Shown: in pieces, positions 34,638-45,150 of the stretch
How positions within the stretch are numbered: position 1 is the first letter of the stretch
Layout of the letters: each line of letters opens with the position of its first letter
Assembly (NCBI RefSeq): GCF_964204645.1
Contig: NC_134027.1
Span: 13,878,485 to 13,942,484, forward strand
Origin: Tubulanus polymorphus
Lineage: Eukaryota; Nemertea; Palaeonemertea; Tubulaniformes; Tubulanidae
Length of the DNA stretch: 64,000 nt
Reading direction: 5' to 3'
Position numbers and translations under genes: made by a program
The notes under the pieces: generated by a model
Databases searched by the model: none
What the model was told of the DNA's origin: nothing
The model's input: the letters and a program-made list of their open reading frames with translations, nothing else

Positions 34638-34696
34638 AGTTATATCAATCTTGAGACCAATGATAAGCAGGTGACCAATGTGATAGGGACAAAATG
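34638..34696 (-). CDS. MARCHF6: MARCHF6 exon (CPYHIGH segment)
   Basis: The 59-bp exon begins with two bases completing an alanine codon, then reads FCPYHIGHLLIIGLKIDIT. It is bounded by a TATTTTCAG acceptor and a GTAAGT donor. The FCPYHIGH motif is a hallmark of animal MARCHF6 and follows directly on the preceding membrane segment. The end is in phase 0 and continues into the exon at 32637. Confidence 0.93.
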
Positions 34697-35692
34697 CTGA
34701 AAATAGAAGTTTTGAAGTAACAGCAAATGATTCAATCATGTAGTATCATTTAATTATCTAGACAATATATGCACAAAAAATATGATAGCAAGTGGCAAAG
34801 CAATAGTAAATCAAATTCACAGTTATTTTTAATGTTTCGTGGGCTTCCAAAACTGAATAATGGACGTGGACCCTTTAAATTAGTAACAAGTAGCCTAAGG
34901 GCTTTGATGCTACGGCTATGAATGTTATCACTGCAGGGGTACCAAACATCATTTTATTTACCCTCAGCATTGTAAGTACCATATAAATGAAATGTTATTA
35001 CATAACTGTTTTCAGATAGGTACCTAAGTGGCTAAGTGTATGATGTTTTGCTTTTGACCAACACATGGCTGTGATCATTGATGATAGTTTTTTTTAGAGT
35101 TTTTAGGAATAGCTAATTGAATTGGACTAAAATTCAGTACAGTGAGGCAGTGCTATCCGCTATGTAAAATTGCTTGTTACATATCCATTATGAATAAAAT
35201 CCCTAATTAGGCAGCACATATATAATCTAGAACCAAACAACTATTGAAATTTTCTAACAGCTATTTGAAAAATTCTAACCACAATTGTTTTCAGTAGTTG
35301 TATATATGTCGTTCTAGACCAAAGGTCGAGAGGTTGAGCTCATAAAAAAATTAAAAATAAATTCTCACACGCTCGAATTTAATTTTCATTTTTTACTCAC
35401 TCGCCCTCTCAACCTTTGATCTAGAACAACATATATACAATTACTCTAATAATTCCGCATATCAAAAGTGTGAGTAAAATGTTAGCATAATAATCCAGAT
35501 AAATAAGATCAATTATAGATTTCGATGATAAAAAATCAATTTTTAACATAAAAAGTGTGTGTGAAATAATTTAGATTAATAAGCCCAAATATAGAGAAAT
35601 AATTATATATACATTAATTAAAAAACTAACGAGTAATTAACGAGTACATTAATCAAATTTTTAAATATAAAAAGTAACGAGTAATTAACGAG

Positions 35693-36019
35693 TTGATGAA
35701 AATATCAATTTTAATAAAAAAATGTCTAATAAATGAACAGATACAACAATTCAAAGATATCGATTTAAATGAATTAGAAAAATATTTTACATTTAAAAAT
35801 TTTATTCCTATTAAAGATTTGATTAAAACTGCACATTTTCGTTTTCAAGTGAAAAATATTACTGAATTAATGTTTAAAAATCATTATCTAATGATAGAGT
35901 TATCGAATGAAAAAGATAAAATCTTATTCAATACAATTATTACAAAATTCACAACATTTGATGAAGTAGATAAACATTTGATAATTACAGATGAAATACG
36001 ATCACTTTTTAATAATTAA
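35693..36019 (+). CDS. Unrecognised 108-residue ORF in the terminal-repeat element
   Basis: The frame starts MMKISILIKKCLINEQIQQF and ends DEIRSLFNN. It is rich in Ile, Lys, Asn and Phe with alternating charged and hydrophobic residues, and no signal peptide or membrane helix is evident. It is the longest open frame of the element and lies centrally. A duplicated phrase 'taacgagtaattaacgagt' lies just upstream (35625-35695). The protein family was not recognised. A real product is plausible because the frame is long for such A+T-rich DNA, but this is inference. Confidence 0.45.
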   Translation: MMKISILIKKCLINEQIQQFKDIDLNELEKYFTFKNFIPIKDLIKTAHFRFQVKNITELMFKNHYLMIELSNEKDKILFNTIITKFTTFDEVDKHLIITDEIRSLFNN

Positions 36020-36077
36020 AATTCACATAAAACATTATTTTTACACTTACGTTATTGCCCTTACAGAGAATGCTATG

Positions 36078-36215
36078 TAATGTTTTTCAGAGTACAAGGA
36101 AACACATTTATCCCTGACATTCCAAATGAAAAATCATTCAAAGATGTGGGAATTCAATGTGAATTAGATAATAATAATAAACCTTATAAAGATGTTGGAA
36201 TTCAATGTAATTAAG
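36078..36215 (+). CDS. Small ORF (45 residues) with a repeated KDVGIQC motif
   Basis: An ATG at 36078 opens MFFRVQGNTFIPDIPNEKS, then FKDVGIQCELDNNNN and YKDVGIQCN before a stop. The motif KDVGIQC occurs twice, 15 residues apart, at both DNA and protein level. It is the second ORF of the same terminal-repeat element, 60 bp after the first. The function is unknown. Confidence 0.4.
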
Positions 36216-36797
36216 ACAATTAAATCGAAACATCTAAATATGAACTGAAATGCTTTTTTAATTAGGTTCCTAATGAAAAAGCGATTTTTATGAGCTCGAC
36301 CTCTCGACCTTTGATCTAGAACGACATATATACAATTACTGTTTTCTTCCTATGAGCAAGTGAGTATCTGTGATTCATGTCTGAACTTGGTGGCTAGAAA
36401 TTGGTTGAATGCGTTTATTAAATGTTGCTTTAAACTGGGGAGCCTCACGTAATTTTCAGGTCTACCGAGCATTGACAGCTGTTCTACAGGAGTTGTATAT
36501 TCATCAAACATAATACGGAACACAAAAACTAAATTTCCTCAGTCAGTGTTTTTGTTGATCAGACCTGCCAAACCCGTGTCTGACTAATTCAGTAATATCT
36601 GAAGTTTTTCAGTAACAAGCATGTAATGTATAATATGACGGTGGATTGAAAAAAAGGTTAACTTGATTTTGCGTTGTGTTTTTTCATTTCAATTGTCAAT
36701 ATGATATTGTACGTTTGTAATACCGGCATGAGACATGTAGATTATAATTGTCAACCCCTAACACTACTTATACTTAACTCATCACTAGTCAGTACAA

Positions 36798-37840
36798 AAT
36801 AAATTGCCCATGGGCAAAGTGTGGTTTACCTTTATAGCTAGAGGTTGTTTGGAGTAAGGGCATTGCTTGAACAAGAGCCCCAAGGGGCACTATGGCCAGC
36901 CAGTCAGCTTTTCATAAAATGGCAAATGATGATGCATTCTGTGGGTTAAATTTGTCAAAATACACTCCCAGCTGAGAGTCAATACCTAATAATTTACACA
37001 ATACAATCGTAAAATACAAAAGTAGCACGGACAGCGACTGGATCTGGCAGGAATAAATACCTCAGATAAATCTTTTCCCTTGGTCTTATTGATTTTAATG
37101 TGGAATAAAATTGAATTTTCTGAAATTTGCTCAATAAAACAAAATTGAATTGGATTTGATATTTTTTGCAGAATAAAATTTGATTGAATTTTTAGTTTGA
37201 GCACATGGCTAATAAGCATATCAAGGTCATCTATCCGATTTAAGAAAAAGCTATTTTTTCCGGACTTTGCACAATGGTCAAAGATATTTTCTGTAGTGCT
37301 ATTATAAATATTCCTCCCCAAAACCAAATCAACTAAAGCTTTCACAGAAATCAATCTTGAAATACAATTATAGATCTAAAAATAAAACCAGGAAGTAAAA
37401 CGGTAGACGATACCGCGGGTTCACGTGAACACCTGCTGATTTCTGCGTCTTTGTTTTCTGATTGGCTTTTCAAAACCAATATTTTTGCGATCAGATACTC
37501 GTGAAAAAGCTCATATATATTTTCACAAAACCCTCTTTCAAAATTCAGCTACGTAGAGTTTGGAGAATGGATAATGCTTTAATGAAAGATTTGTATGAAT
37601 ATATGCTCAATTGCACAGACAAAGAGCCTTTACTCTGGAAACCATGTCATTTAAATTCGCTCAATTTGTATAGTAATAGACTAAAAATCTTTTTAATTCT
37701 AGAAGTTTATATTGTATTTCATCTTTCTTAAAGAATTATTTTGTAGTAAAATAAGACCAAAGATAAAAATTTGTTTATGGTCTACATCCAAAATTACGTA
37801 GGGTACAGATAGGCACGGCAGGGAAACTATCTGATATTTT
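36798..37840. repeat. Dispersed repeat copy split by an inserted element
   Basis: The outer parts 36798-36870 and 37683-37840 together match the uninterrupted copy at 23786-24030. The break falls within 'gcattgcttga / aaaatcttttt'. The inserted 812-bp element is listed separately. Confidence 0.8.
36871..37682. mobile_element. Non-autonomous element beginning AACAAGAG-hairpin (about 812 bp)
   Basis: It starts AACAAGAGCCCCAAGGGGCA, with a perfect 4-bp-stem hairpin, and ends near 'tttgtatagtaatagac'. Its limits are given by the split host repeat. Related copies lie at 62975-63860 and 33400-34055, and a start fragment at 8385. No coding capacity is evident. The start resembles the HINE-type starts AACTAGGGG seen elsewhere in the window. 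Confidence 0.72.
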
Positions 37841-38103
37841 CAAAAAAATGTAGTTCACAATATGAATAAATATTCAAACAAGAAAGAAATTCTAAAAATG
37901 GGCTTGCTGACATGGTTGTACTGAAAGCTTGCTTGGTGGTTTTGTATTTCTGTAGTAGAATTAATCGAACTTTGAACTGATTACTTGTTAAAGAGCTAAG
38001 AGATCGGAGTTGTTACATAAAATGTTACACAGGGGGACTGGGAATCGATATGGTTTTATTGTAGACGCGGACCAAGTTAGTGCAAGCTTTTGGATAGTTG
38101 TTA

Positions 38104-39371
38104 CAGGGTTCATAGCCTCCAGGCCCAACTTAATTCAAGTACTTTCAAGGACCTATTTCAACAAAATTCAAGTACTATTTTCTGAAAAATACCATATACA
38201 CACTAGTATTTAAGGCGAATTTATTGCAATGAAAATTCCTTTATTACAGAAATTTAAAAGAAGTACAAACGCAAATCATCATAAAGAAACATCCACGCGT
38301 AGCAGAGCACTTGAAGCAGAGCACTTGATAACTTTGGAATCTTTCAGCTTTATTTTAAGAAAGATTTACTACATGTATCAGAAATTAATAACTTTAAAAC
38401 AATAAATCTGTGGGCCTTTCAACGGAACTATAGGTAGACCTCGCCATCAAAAAGCCATACTATCGAAAGCAATAATAACAAAATTATACAAAATTAAATT
38501 ACAGCTCATCGACCTATTTACAATCGATTAATTTGCTCCTTTTGAGTTTCGATGGCTGAAATTACATCGGCCAACTCATGTGACTTGTCTTTAGCCGATT
38601 TTTCTCATGGTCACAGATTTTAAAATGAGCTCATGAGTTTCACTTTGTTTGCGAGATTTCACCTAGCTTCTGTTGAAATTGGTCTGCGTTCAATCCAACT
38701 TTTGTATGATTCATGCACCAAGCGTCAGAGAAATGGCACTTTCCCATACTGGCCTATCTAATTTTGAATCCAACAAATTTCGATGACCGGCTTAAACGTC
38801 TAAATGATAACAGCTTAACGCTTAATCATGATCAGCTCGGGATACCCTGACATAAAAAATCACTTTTCGATAGTTAATGCTCCAAAGATCGTCAAAATCA
38901 AGAACGGTCTTTATTTTAATTTGAGGTCATTATTTACTACCAATAATCTATTTAGAATTATTTTGAAGTATTTTGTTTGTTTATTTCATCACAACGGTAT
39001 TTGTATATACGCGGCGCGCGATAGCGGTAGTGCCGCCACGTGTCTACTAATAGATTTGTATACGCATTGTCAGCAGTGAGCCACGTGCCTAATACATTTG
39101 TACTGTATATATACACAAGTCAGCAGTGTATACGAGTCTATAGCACGCTGATAGTACAGAGTCACAGCACTCTCACACGTGGTTGGTAGTGCGCGGGCGT
39201 ATTGAAGTCAATACAACAAACTAATTGACAAAATTTGGCCAACATTAAAAATTCAAGGACTTCCAATGATTTTTACTGAAATTTTGAAAATTCAAGCATT
39301 TTCAAGGCCTTGAAAACGCATTTTGTGATTCAAGCACTATTAAGCACTTTCCAGGATCGCTACGAACCCTG
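38104..39371. mobile_element. Non-autonomous hAT element (1268 bp) with 5-bp target duplication
   Basis: The ends CAGGGTTCATAGC and GCTACGAACCCTG are inverted, and the duplication TGTTA flanks them (38099-38103, 39372-39376). The subterminal parts share 'tcaaggac' and 'attcaagtact' type phrases in opposite orientation. No transposase was found. The CAGGG ends and 5-bp duplication match the style of the hAT at 10166. Confidence 0.87.
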
Positions 39372-39480
39372 TGTTATTTGAATATTGCAGTGTCTTAACT
39401 ATCATCATGTTGATAATTGCTAGATTTGTTATCAGATTGTGTGGAAATGATTTTGCAAAGAAAAATTTACAGCTGAAAGA

Positions 39481-40401
39481 AACTAGGGGTCCAGGGACAC
39501 CATGCCCACTTGGGAAGTGGTTTCAAATGCTCAACAATCTATCATTTACAATACATAACGCCCCCTAGTGACCATATACAAAAACCAATGACCTTGAAAT
39601 CCACCACAATCATAGAACATGTCAGCAGCTACGACTTTGTAATTGATTGTGATAACAAAATATGCCTCGTTACCAATTTGATATGGAAATACTAAGTTAT
39701 TCTACTATTCAACACCCCCTGGTGACCATATGCAATACCCAATGACCTTAAAACTCACCACAATAGTAGTACATGTCATGAAATACAACTTTGCAATTGA
39801 TCATGGCAACAAAATATGCCTAGGTACCAATCTAATAAGGAAATACTAAGTTATTCTACTATTCAACGCCCCCTGGTGACCATATAGAATAACTAAGGTC
39901 TTTAAAACTCACCAAAAACATGGAAGATGTCATGAGCTACAGCTTTGCAAATGATTGTGGTAAAAAAATATGCATAGGTACAAATATAATATAGAAATAC
40001 TAAGTTATTGTATTATTCAACGCCCCCTGGTGGCCACATACAAAAACCAATGACCTTGAAACTCACCAAAATCATACAACACCAATATGCTTAGGTATGA
40101 ATTTAATGTGGAAATACTTTTTTCCACCTACGAATGAGTACTGATGACACCAAGATTAAAATTTCCATCAAAAACTTTGAAAATGTGTAAAAATTGCTGA
40201 TTTTGGCGAACAACAATGGCTGCCAGTCGGCCATCTTGAATCTGACAGGGCCAGTTTTTGGGCCTAGGGTAGATACATGTATAAACTAAATATCAAGACA
40301 TAACCTTGAAGCGTCTTCAAAACTTCCCAAAATAAATGGATTCTGTCTGAACGCAAAGTGAACGCAATAGCCCGCTGGGACTTAAGTCCCAACTGGGCTA
40401 A
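39481..40401. mobile_element. HINE/Helentron-like minisatellite element, copy A
   Basis: It starts AACTAGGGGTCCAGGGACAC, has about four tandem units of roughly 145-150 bp (each with 'cgccccctggtgaccatat' and 'caatgaccttgaaactcacc'), then a unique tail. It ends in the hairpin 'gcccgctgggacttaag' + 'tcccaactgggc' followed by CTAA. Central minisatellites, a tetranucleotide run and hairpin ends are known for Helentron-associated elements (HINE, DINE-1, bivalve pearl). This copy lacks the GGAC run. Confidence 0.8.
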
Positions 40402-41616
40402 AAACGTGACTAACTCGAGTGACTTCAGGTGAAGAGAAGCGAACACCAAAATAGATAAGAGCCACGATTTTTCATTTTAAAATAATAAAGACATTAAGCA
40501 AGATTAAGTTACATTTCCTTCAAATGACAATCCACTACGATCATCCGATAAAGTTTATTGCCATCATAGGCTACCGCCCCCTGGCTCTTTGAAGAGACAG
40601 GGAACCAGTCTTCGATTCAATCAAGAATTTATTTTACAGAAGAGTGGTTACTAAGTTTTAGATATTTAAACTGAAAAATATAAATGTTCATACAGAGATT
40701 TTACAAATGGCTGCTAACGCAAGCACCCAATGAAAGTAAAAAAATTAAAATTATTTTTTAAAAGCGTGAAAGTAAATGTTTCATTATGAAATTTTGTGTC
40801 AATAAAGAATAAATTGAATTGCCGGCAGCACTATGCCGCGCATGAATACCAATTTCAAGCCTGATCATACACGCTCAACCAAGGTTGGTATGTGCTGCTG
40901 AAATAACAACTAGGGGTCCAGGGACACCTGCCCACTTGGGAAGTGGTTTTAAATGCTCAACAATCTAACAATTTCAATACATAACGCCACCTAGTGACCA
41001 TATACAAAAACCAATGACCTTGAAACCCACCACAATCATAGAACATGTCAGCAGCTATGATTTTGTAATTGATTGTGATAACAAAATATGCCTCCTTACC
41101 AATTTAATATGGAAATACTAAGTTATTCTACTATTCAACGCCGCCTGGTGACCATATGCAAAATCCAATGACCTTAAAACTCACCACAATCGTAGTACAT
41201 GTCATGAAATACAACTTTGCAATTGATCATGGTAACAAAATATGCCTAGGTACCAATCTAATAAGGAAAAACTAAGCTATTCTACTATTCAACGCCCCCT
41301 GGTGACTATATGGAATAACTAATGTCCTTAAAAACTCGCCACAATTATAGACGATGTCATGAACTACAACTTTGCAATTGATCATGGTAACAAAATATGC
41401 CTAGGTACCAATCTAATAAGGAAATACTAAGTTATTCTACTATTCAACGCCCCATGGTGACCATATACACGCTTCCATTTAAAATGGCCGCGTTAACGCG
41501 TGACGTCATGGGAGGAGAGACTCTGTTGTATAGCAATGAGCCGCTATCTCCGCCATTGAAAATAACAATAGTCCACTGAACAATTGCTCTATTTAAAACC
41601 GGTTTTGTGCTCTGAG

Positions 41617-43560
41617 ATGGATGAAATGGATCTAGCAGCCGCTGACAATCGAAAGGTTAGTTTATTGTTCAAACATCATTTATGAAGTAAAAGTCGTTAA
41701 TCAAGTGGATTGAATGTAATGGGATACTTTAAGTGGCGTTTCAATCTCGAATAGAAAACACTTCCGGGTTTAGAAATTGGAACAAACGAAGATAATATCT
41801 GTAGTTAGGCCTAGTTGTAAGTGTCGAGACGCATCAAAAACTTTATTAACATGATAAAAACATCGTGAAAGTTATGGAATTGAAGTAGATTGATGCCAAG
41901 TAAAAAAATTTGACTTAGATTAGACCAAAAAATCGCTTATTTATTAGAAAAAAAAACAAACAAAAAACAAGGCAAGGATCAACAAGACGATGTGCCATGG
42001 TGACTCTCATCTGACCAGTCATTTAAAAAATGAAAGTTAATTAGCTCCTGTTGTGTTAGGTTCCAGGAATGAACAATTGAACCTTTGGCTTTAATTCACA
42101 TTCTAAGCAGCTTTATGGTTCTGTTTCTGTATGATTGTAAATTAGGCCTATGATTATGGAATAATTGAGCTTTTTAGTAGGTCTAATCTTTCTCTTGGAT
42201 TTTGTATTTCCAGGTGAACGTAATTGTTCTTGGTTCCGACGATGATAACAAGTTTCGGGAGGTGACCAATGATCATGATATTGATGACCAGGATGACTTA
42301 TTATCAGAGTTAGGCCTATCAGACTTATCAGATTTATCAGACTTGGAGTCAGGATGTTGAAGAAGCTGATGAAAATTCTGAGTGTTCATGTTTAAAGGTA
42401 GGTTTTTAGGCTTTTAATATTTTGATAATTTAAATTCTTTAGCAAGGCCCTGTTGTATATTAACCAGAAAGGTCACTCACAGTAAAAATATAGGCTTAGA
42501 TCTCAAATTGTACTGTGGGTTCATGTCAATTTGTGCTTATGGCTGGCCCTTGGGCCCTTACTGTGTACTGCACAATACATAAAGCATGTACGACATGATA
42601 CAAGGCAGATGACATATCAATGGGTAGGTATTAGTATCCAGATAGACCTATAACTATAAGGCTATTTCTGTACCTGTCAATATTCTGACACTCTCCTAAA
42701 TTTTTTTTTTAGCTGATAGAACAGGATATCCCAGGAGCCATTCTTACCAAACCACCGGAGCACCACAAAAATGAAGAACTTATGTTTTGGTTGGACTGCA
42801 GAAACTTAAAGTACAAAAGAAGTGCCAAAAAGTCAGATCTTGTGGATTGTTTTAAAAAATATGAATAGTGGTATCCACCATCAAATTGTCGATCCTGATC
42901 CACTTAATTGCTACACAAATAAAAAAAGGGCAGAGTGTACCAAGTGCAATCATCAGACTGGTCATTCTGACACTGCAGCGGGAAGCTCTTCTGATACACT
43001 GGCATCGATATATGATGATTTCGATAACTCAAACTTAGTTTGGGAAACATCCCTAAAACATGTTCCAAGGATGTTTTGTCATAGCCAATTGAAAAGTCAT
43101 GTAGAGAAATCTGGCAGAAAAGTTAAAGGACATACATATATAGAAAAAACACTTGAAAAAGGCTATAAATTTTTTTTTGAAAACTATATTCATGATTGCA
43201 AATGTAGCCAAGTGAATGACATGTGCCTAATAAAAGGTTTATGCTATAGATCACAAAAGAAAAATGCTGATCCTCATCGTCCCAAAATTGGCTTATCAAA
43301 TATTAACGGTGATGTGAAGATTGCCAAGTGTTCATGCGTAGCAGGGCTGAATGGTCATTGCAACCACATTGTTGGTCTCCTGTTCCTGCTAAATCATTGC
43401 AAAGCTATGAATTTTAAAGTTTTCCCTAGGGCAACCACATGTACTGAAAACCCTTAACGTTGGCATATTCCCAGCAGAAAGGATGGTCTTAGACCTGAAC
43501 CCATCATGGGAACTTGGGTTATGAAGCCCGAGTATGGGAAAGAGAAAAAGGGCATTAAGT
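41617..43560 (+). pseudogene. YqaJ/SWIM-type protein gene fragment inside the HINE-like element
   Basis: Exon 1 (41617-41655) reads MDEMDLAAADNRK, with donor GTTAGT. Exon 2 (42214-42398, acceptor TTTCCAG, donor GTAGGT) is acidic (SDDDNKFREV, DDLLSELGLSDLSDLSDLE) with one frameshift near its end. Exon 3 starts at 42713 after a T-rich acceptor and reads ELMFWLDCRNLKYKRSAKKS, a SAP-like segment, then after a shift VDPDPLNCY. It then reads AKCSCVAGLNGHCNHIVGLL, a SWIM motif, and later WHIPSRKDGLRPEPIMG. The sequence is lost near 43610, before any YqaJ nuclease domain. ISL2EU-type DNA transposons carry such genes. Confidence 0.75.
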
Positions 43561-44096
43561 GCACTCTCTTTGAGGCCAGGTTTGAGAGCCTACGCAATAC
43601 TGATGGAGTGGGATTGCCGCCAATTGTGTCATAATTGGCTGATCAAAAATACCTGTCTCAGGTATAAAACATCCCTTTCCAAAGAATACTCATCACAAAT
43701 TGCAATGAGAAATGGCAAACCAGTAGGAAGCTACAGGACCTAGAATTCTGGCCAAAACTGACATTTTTGTGCACTAAAAAGGTCATAGGACGGCCATCTT
43801 GAGTCAGATCGACCCAATTTTTCTTATGCTGATGAACCCTTGGTAGATTCAAATATGAACTAAGGATCAAGGTAATTGATCAAAGCGTCTTCAAAATTTC
43901 CATCGAAAACTTCGAAAATGTGTAAAAAGTTCTGATTTTGGCAAACAACAATGGCTGCCAGTCGGCCATCTTGAATCTGAGAGGGCCAGTTTTTGGGCTG
44001 AAGATGTGTCTAGGGTAGATACATGTATAACCCAAATATCAAGACATAACCTTCAAGCGTCTTCAAAACTTCCCAAAATAAATGGATTCCGTCTAC

Positions 44097-44145
44097 GGAC
44101 GGACGGACGGACGGACGGACGCTACGACGGACAACGGACGAAAAG
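44097..44145. repeat. GGAC microsatellite of the HINE-like element
   Basis: Seven tandem ACGG/GGAC units are followed by imperfect ones (ctacgacggacaacggacg). A shorter run, ctacggacggacggacg, is at the same relative place in copy C (61339-61355). It sits just before the phrase 'aaaagtgaacgcaatagccc' and the terminal hairpin. Confidence 0.9.
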
Positions 44146-44764
44146 TGAACGCAATAGCCCGCTGGGACTAAAGTCCCAAGTGGTCTAAAAACGATTTAAC
44201 AAAATCATAAAACAATGAAAGAGACAACTGTTATAGCCAATATACGAAAGGAACCTAGATTTTGTTACTGCATTAAATGTGTGTAAATATCAGAGCCCAA
44301 GAAAAGTTCTACAAAAGTAATCGACTCCCCAAGCAAGTTATCAATCCATGTGATAGCAATATGGGCTTGCAAGCATGCAAGCCCATGATAAAATTCATAC
44401 GATGTCACATATACAGTTTGCTGCTTAGCATTTTCAGGTCACAAGAAATTGAAATTTATTACAAATTCTATCAAACAGAAAACACAGCGCTCATCTTCTG
44501 CTACGATGATTATTCAGCCTGTTATCATACCAAACGTGCACGGGCCAAGCAGCGTTACAGCATCACCATACAGTAGTGTGTATGAGCATGTGTTTGTGTG
44601 TGCAACAGTCTATTGTTTAGCACTCCTGATCCCCGCGCACGTGGAGGCCTCATGTAAGTGAATGTTCACTTACACTTCAATGTCAATCAAAATAATCACC
44701 GGGTATTAAAATGAAAAAATACCTATGGCGGATGGGTGAAATAATTACATCCTCACCAGCAATG

Positions 44765-45150
44765 AGCATTTGAAATTCGTACATATACGACACCTAGTCC
44801 AATGAAACGTACGCCATTCTATGGCTTTCCCATAATTATTTTAGTAGCGCCGGAATTCCCCGTATATACCAAAAACATCCAATTACATTCGTTGCTAGAG
44901 ATGACGCTCCCCAATCGAAGTCATTACAATTTTATACGCAAGAGCTAAGAATTTTCCCGCTATAAACAGTTTTTCGTCGAATTTAAACAAAGTTGACCAT
45001 GTCACCGACGGAGGTTCGTCATGTCTTCAATCGCATCGATTATACATCCTTTAACCCAAGAACCAATGAAAAAAATGCTCACAAAAACAAATACCAAGAT
45101 TTTAAATGAATTGGCTTAATGCCAACCCCATTCTGCTGACAGAGGTAAAC
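44765..45150. repeat. Dispersed repeat of about 390 bp, copy 2
   Basis: It corresponds to 25270-25660, from 'catttgaaattcgtacatat' to 'ctgctgacagaggtaa', with point changes and about 20 extra bases near 44900. It is unassigned to any known family. The rest of 44189-45954 shows no gene. Confidence 0.75.

Larger units (their letters stand above)
35293..36340. mobile_element. 1.05-kb terminal-inverted-repeat element, Polinton/Maverick-like ends
   Basis: Left end AGTAGTTGTATATATGTCG and right end CGACATATATACAATTACT belong to inverted repeats of about 55 bp (35293-35347 and 36286-36340), differing at about three positions. The flanks carry a perfect 6-bp duplication GTTTTC (35287-35292, 36341-36346). 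AG at the ends together with a 6-bp duplication is the pattern known for Polintons, which are normally 15-20 kb. A third copy of the end, in the right-hand orientation, lies at 35404-35445 and forms a hairpin with the left end. The body is extremely A+T-rich and holds two small ORFs. Confidence 0.85.
40918..44188. mobile_element. HINE/Helentron-like element, copy B, carrying a gene fragment
   Basis: The start AACTAGGGGTCC and tandem units run to 41468. The element's unique tail, GGAC run (44097-44125) and terminal hairpin are at about 43613-44188. Between lie 2.1 kb of foreign sequence with a multi-exon SWIM-protein gene. Compared with copy C, about 180 bp of the element is missing at the junction, so the foreign DNA replaces part of it. 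No inverted repeats or target duplication were seen at the inner junctions. Confidence 0.78.

Noticed and set aside
35281-36346. Possible active virus or large Polinton at this site
   Set aside because: The element is only about 1 kb with no polymerase, integrase, capsid or ATPase sequence; only the ends resemble Polintons.
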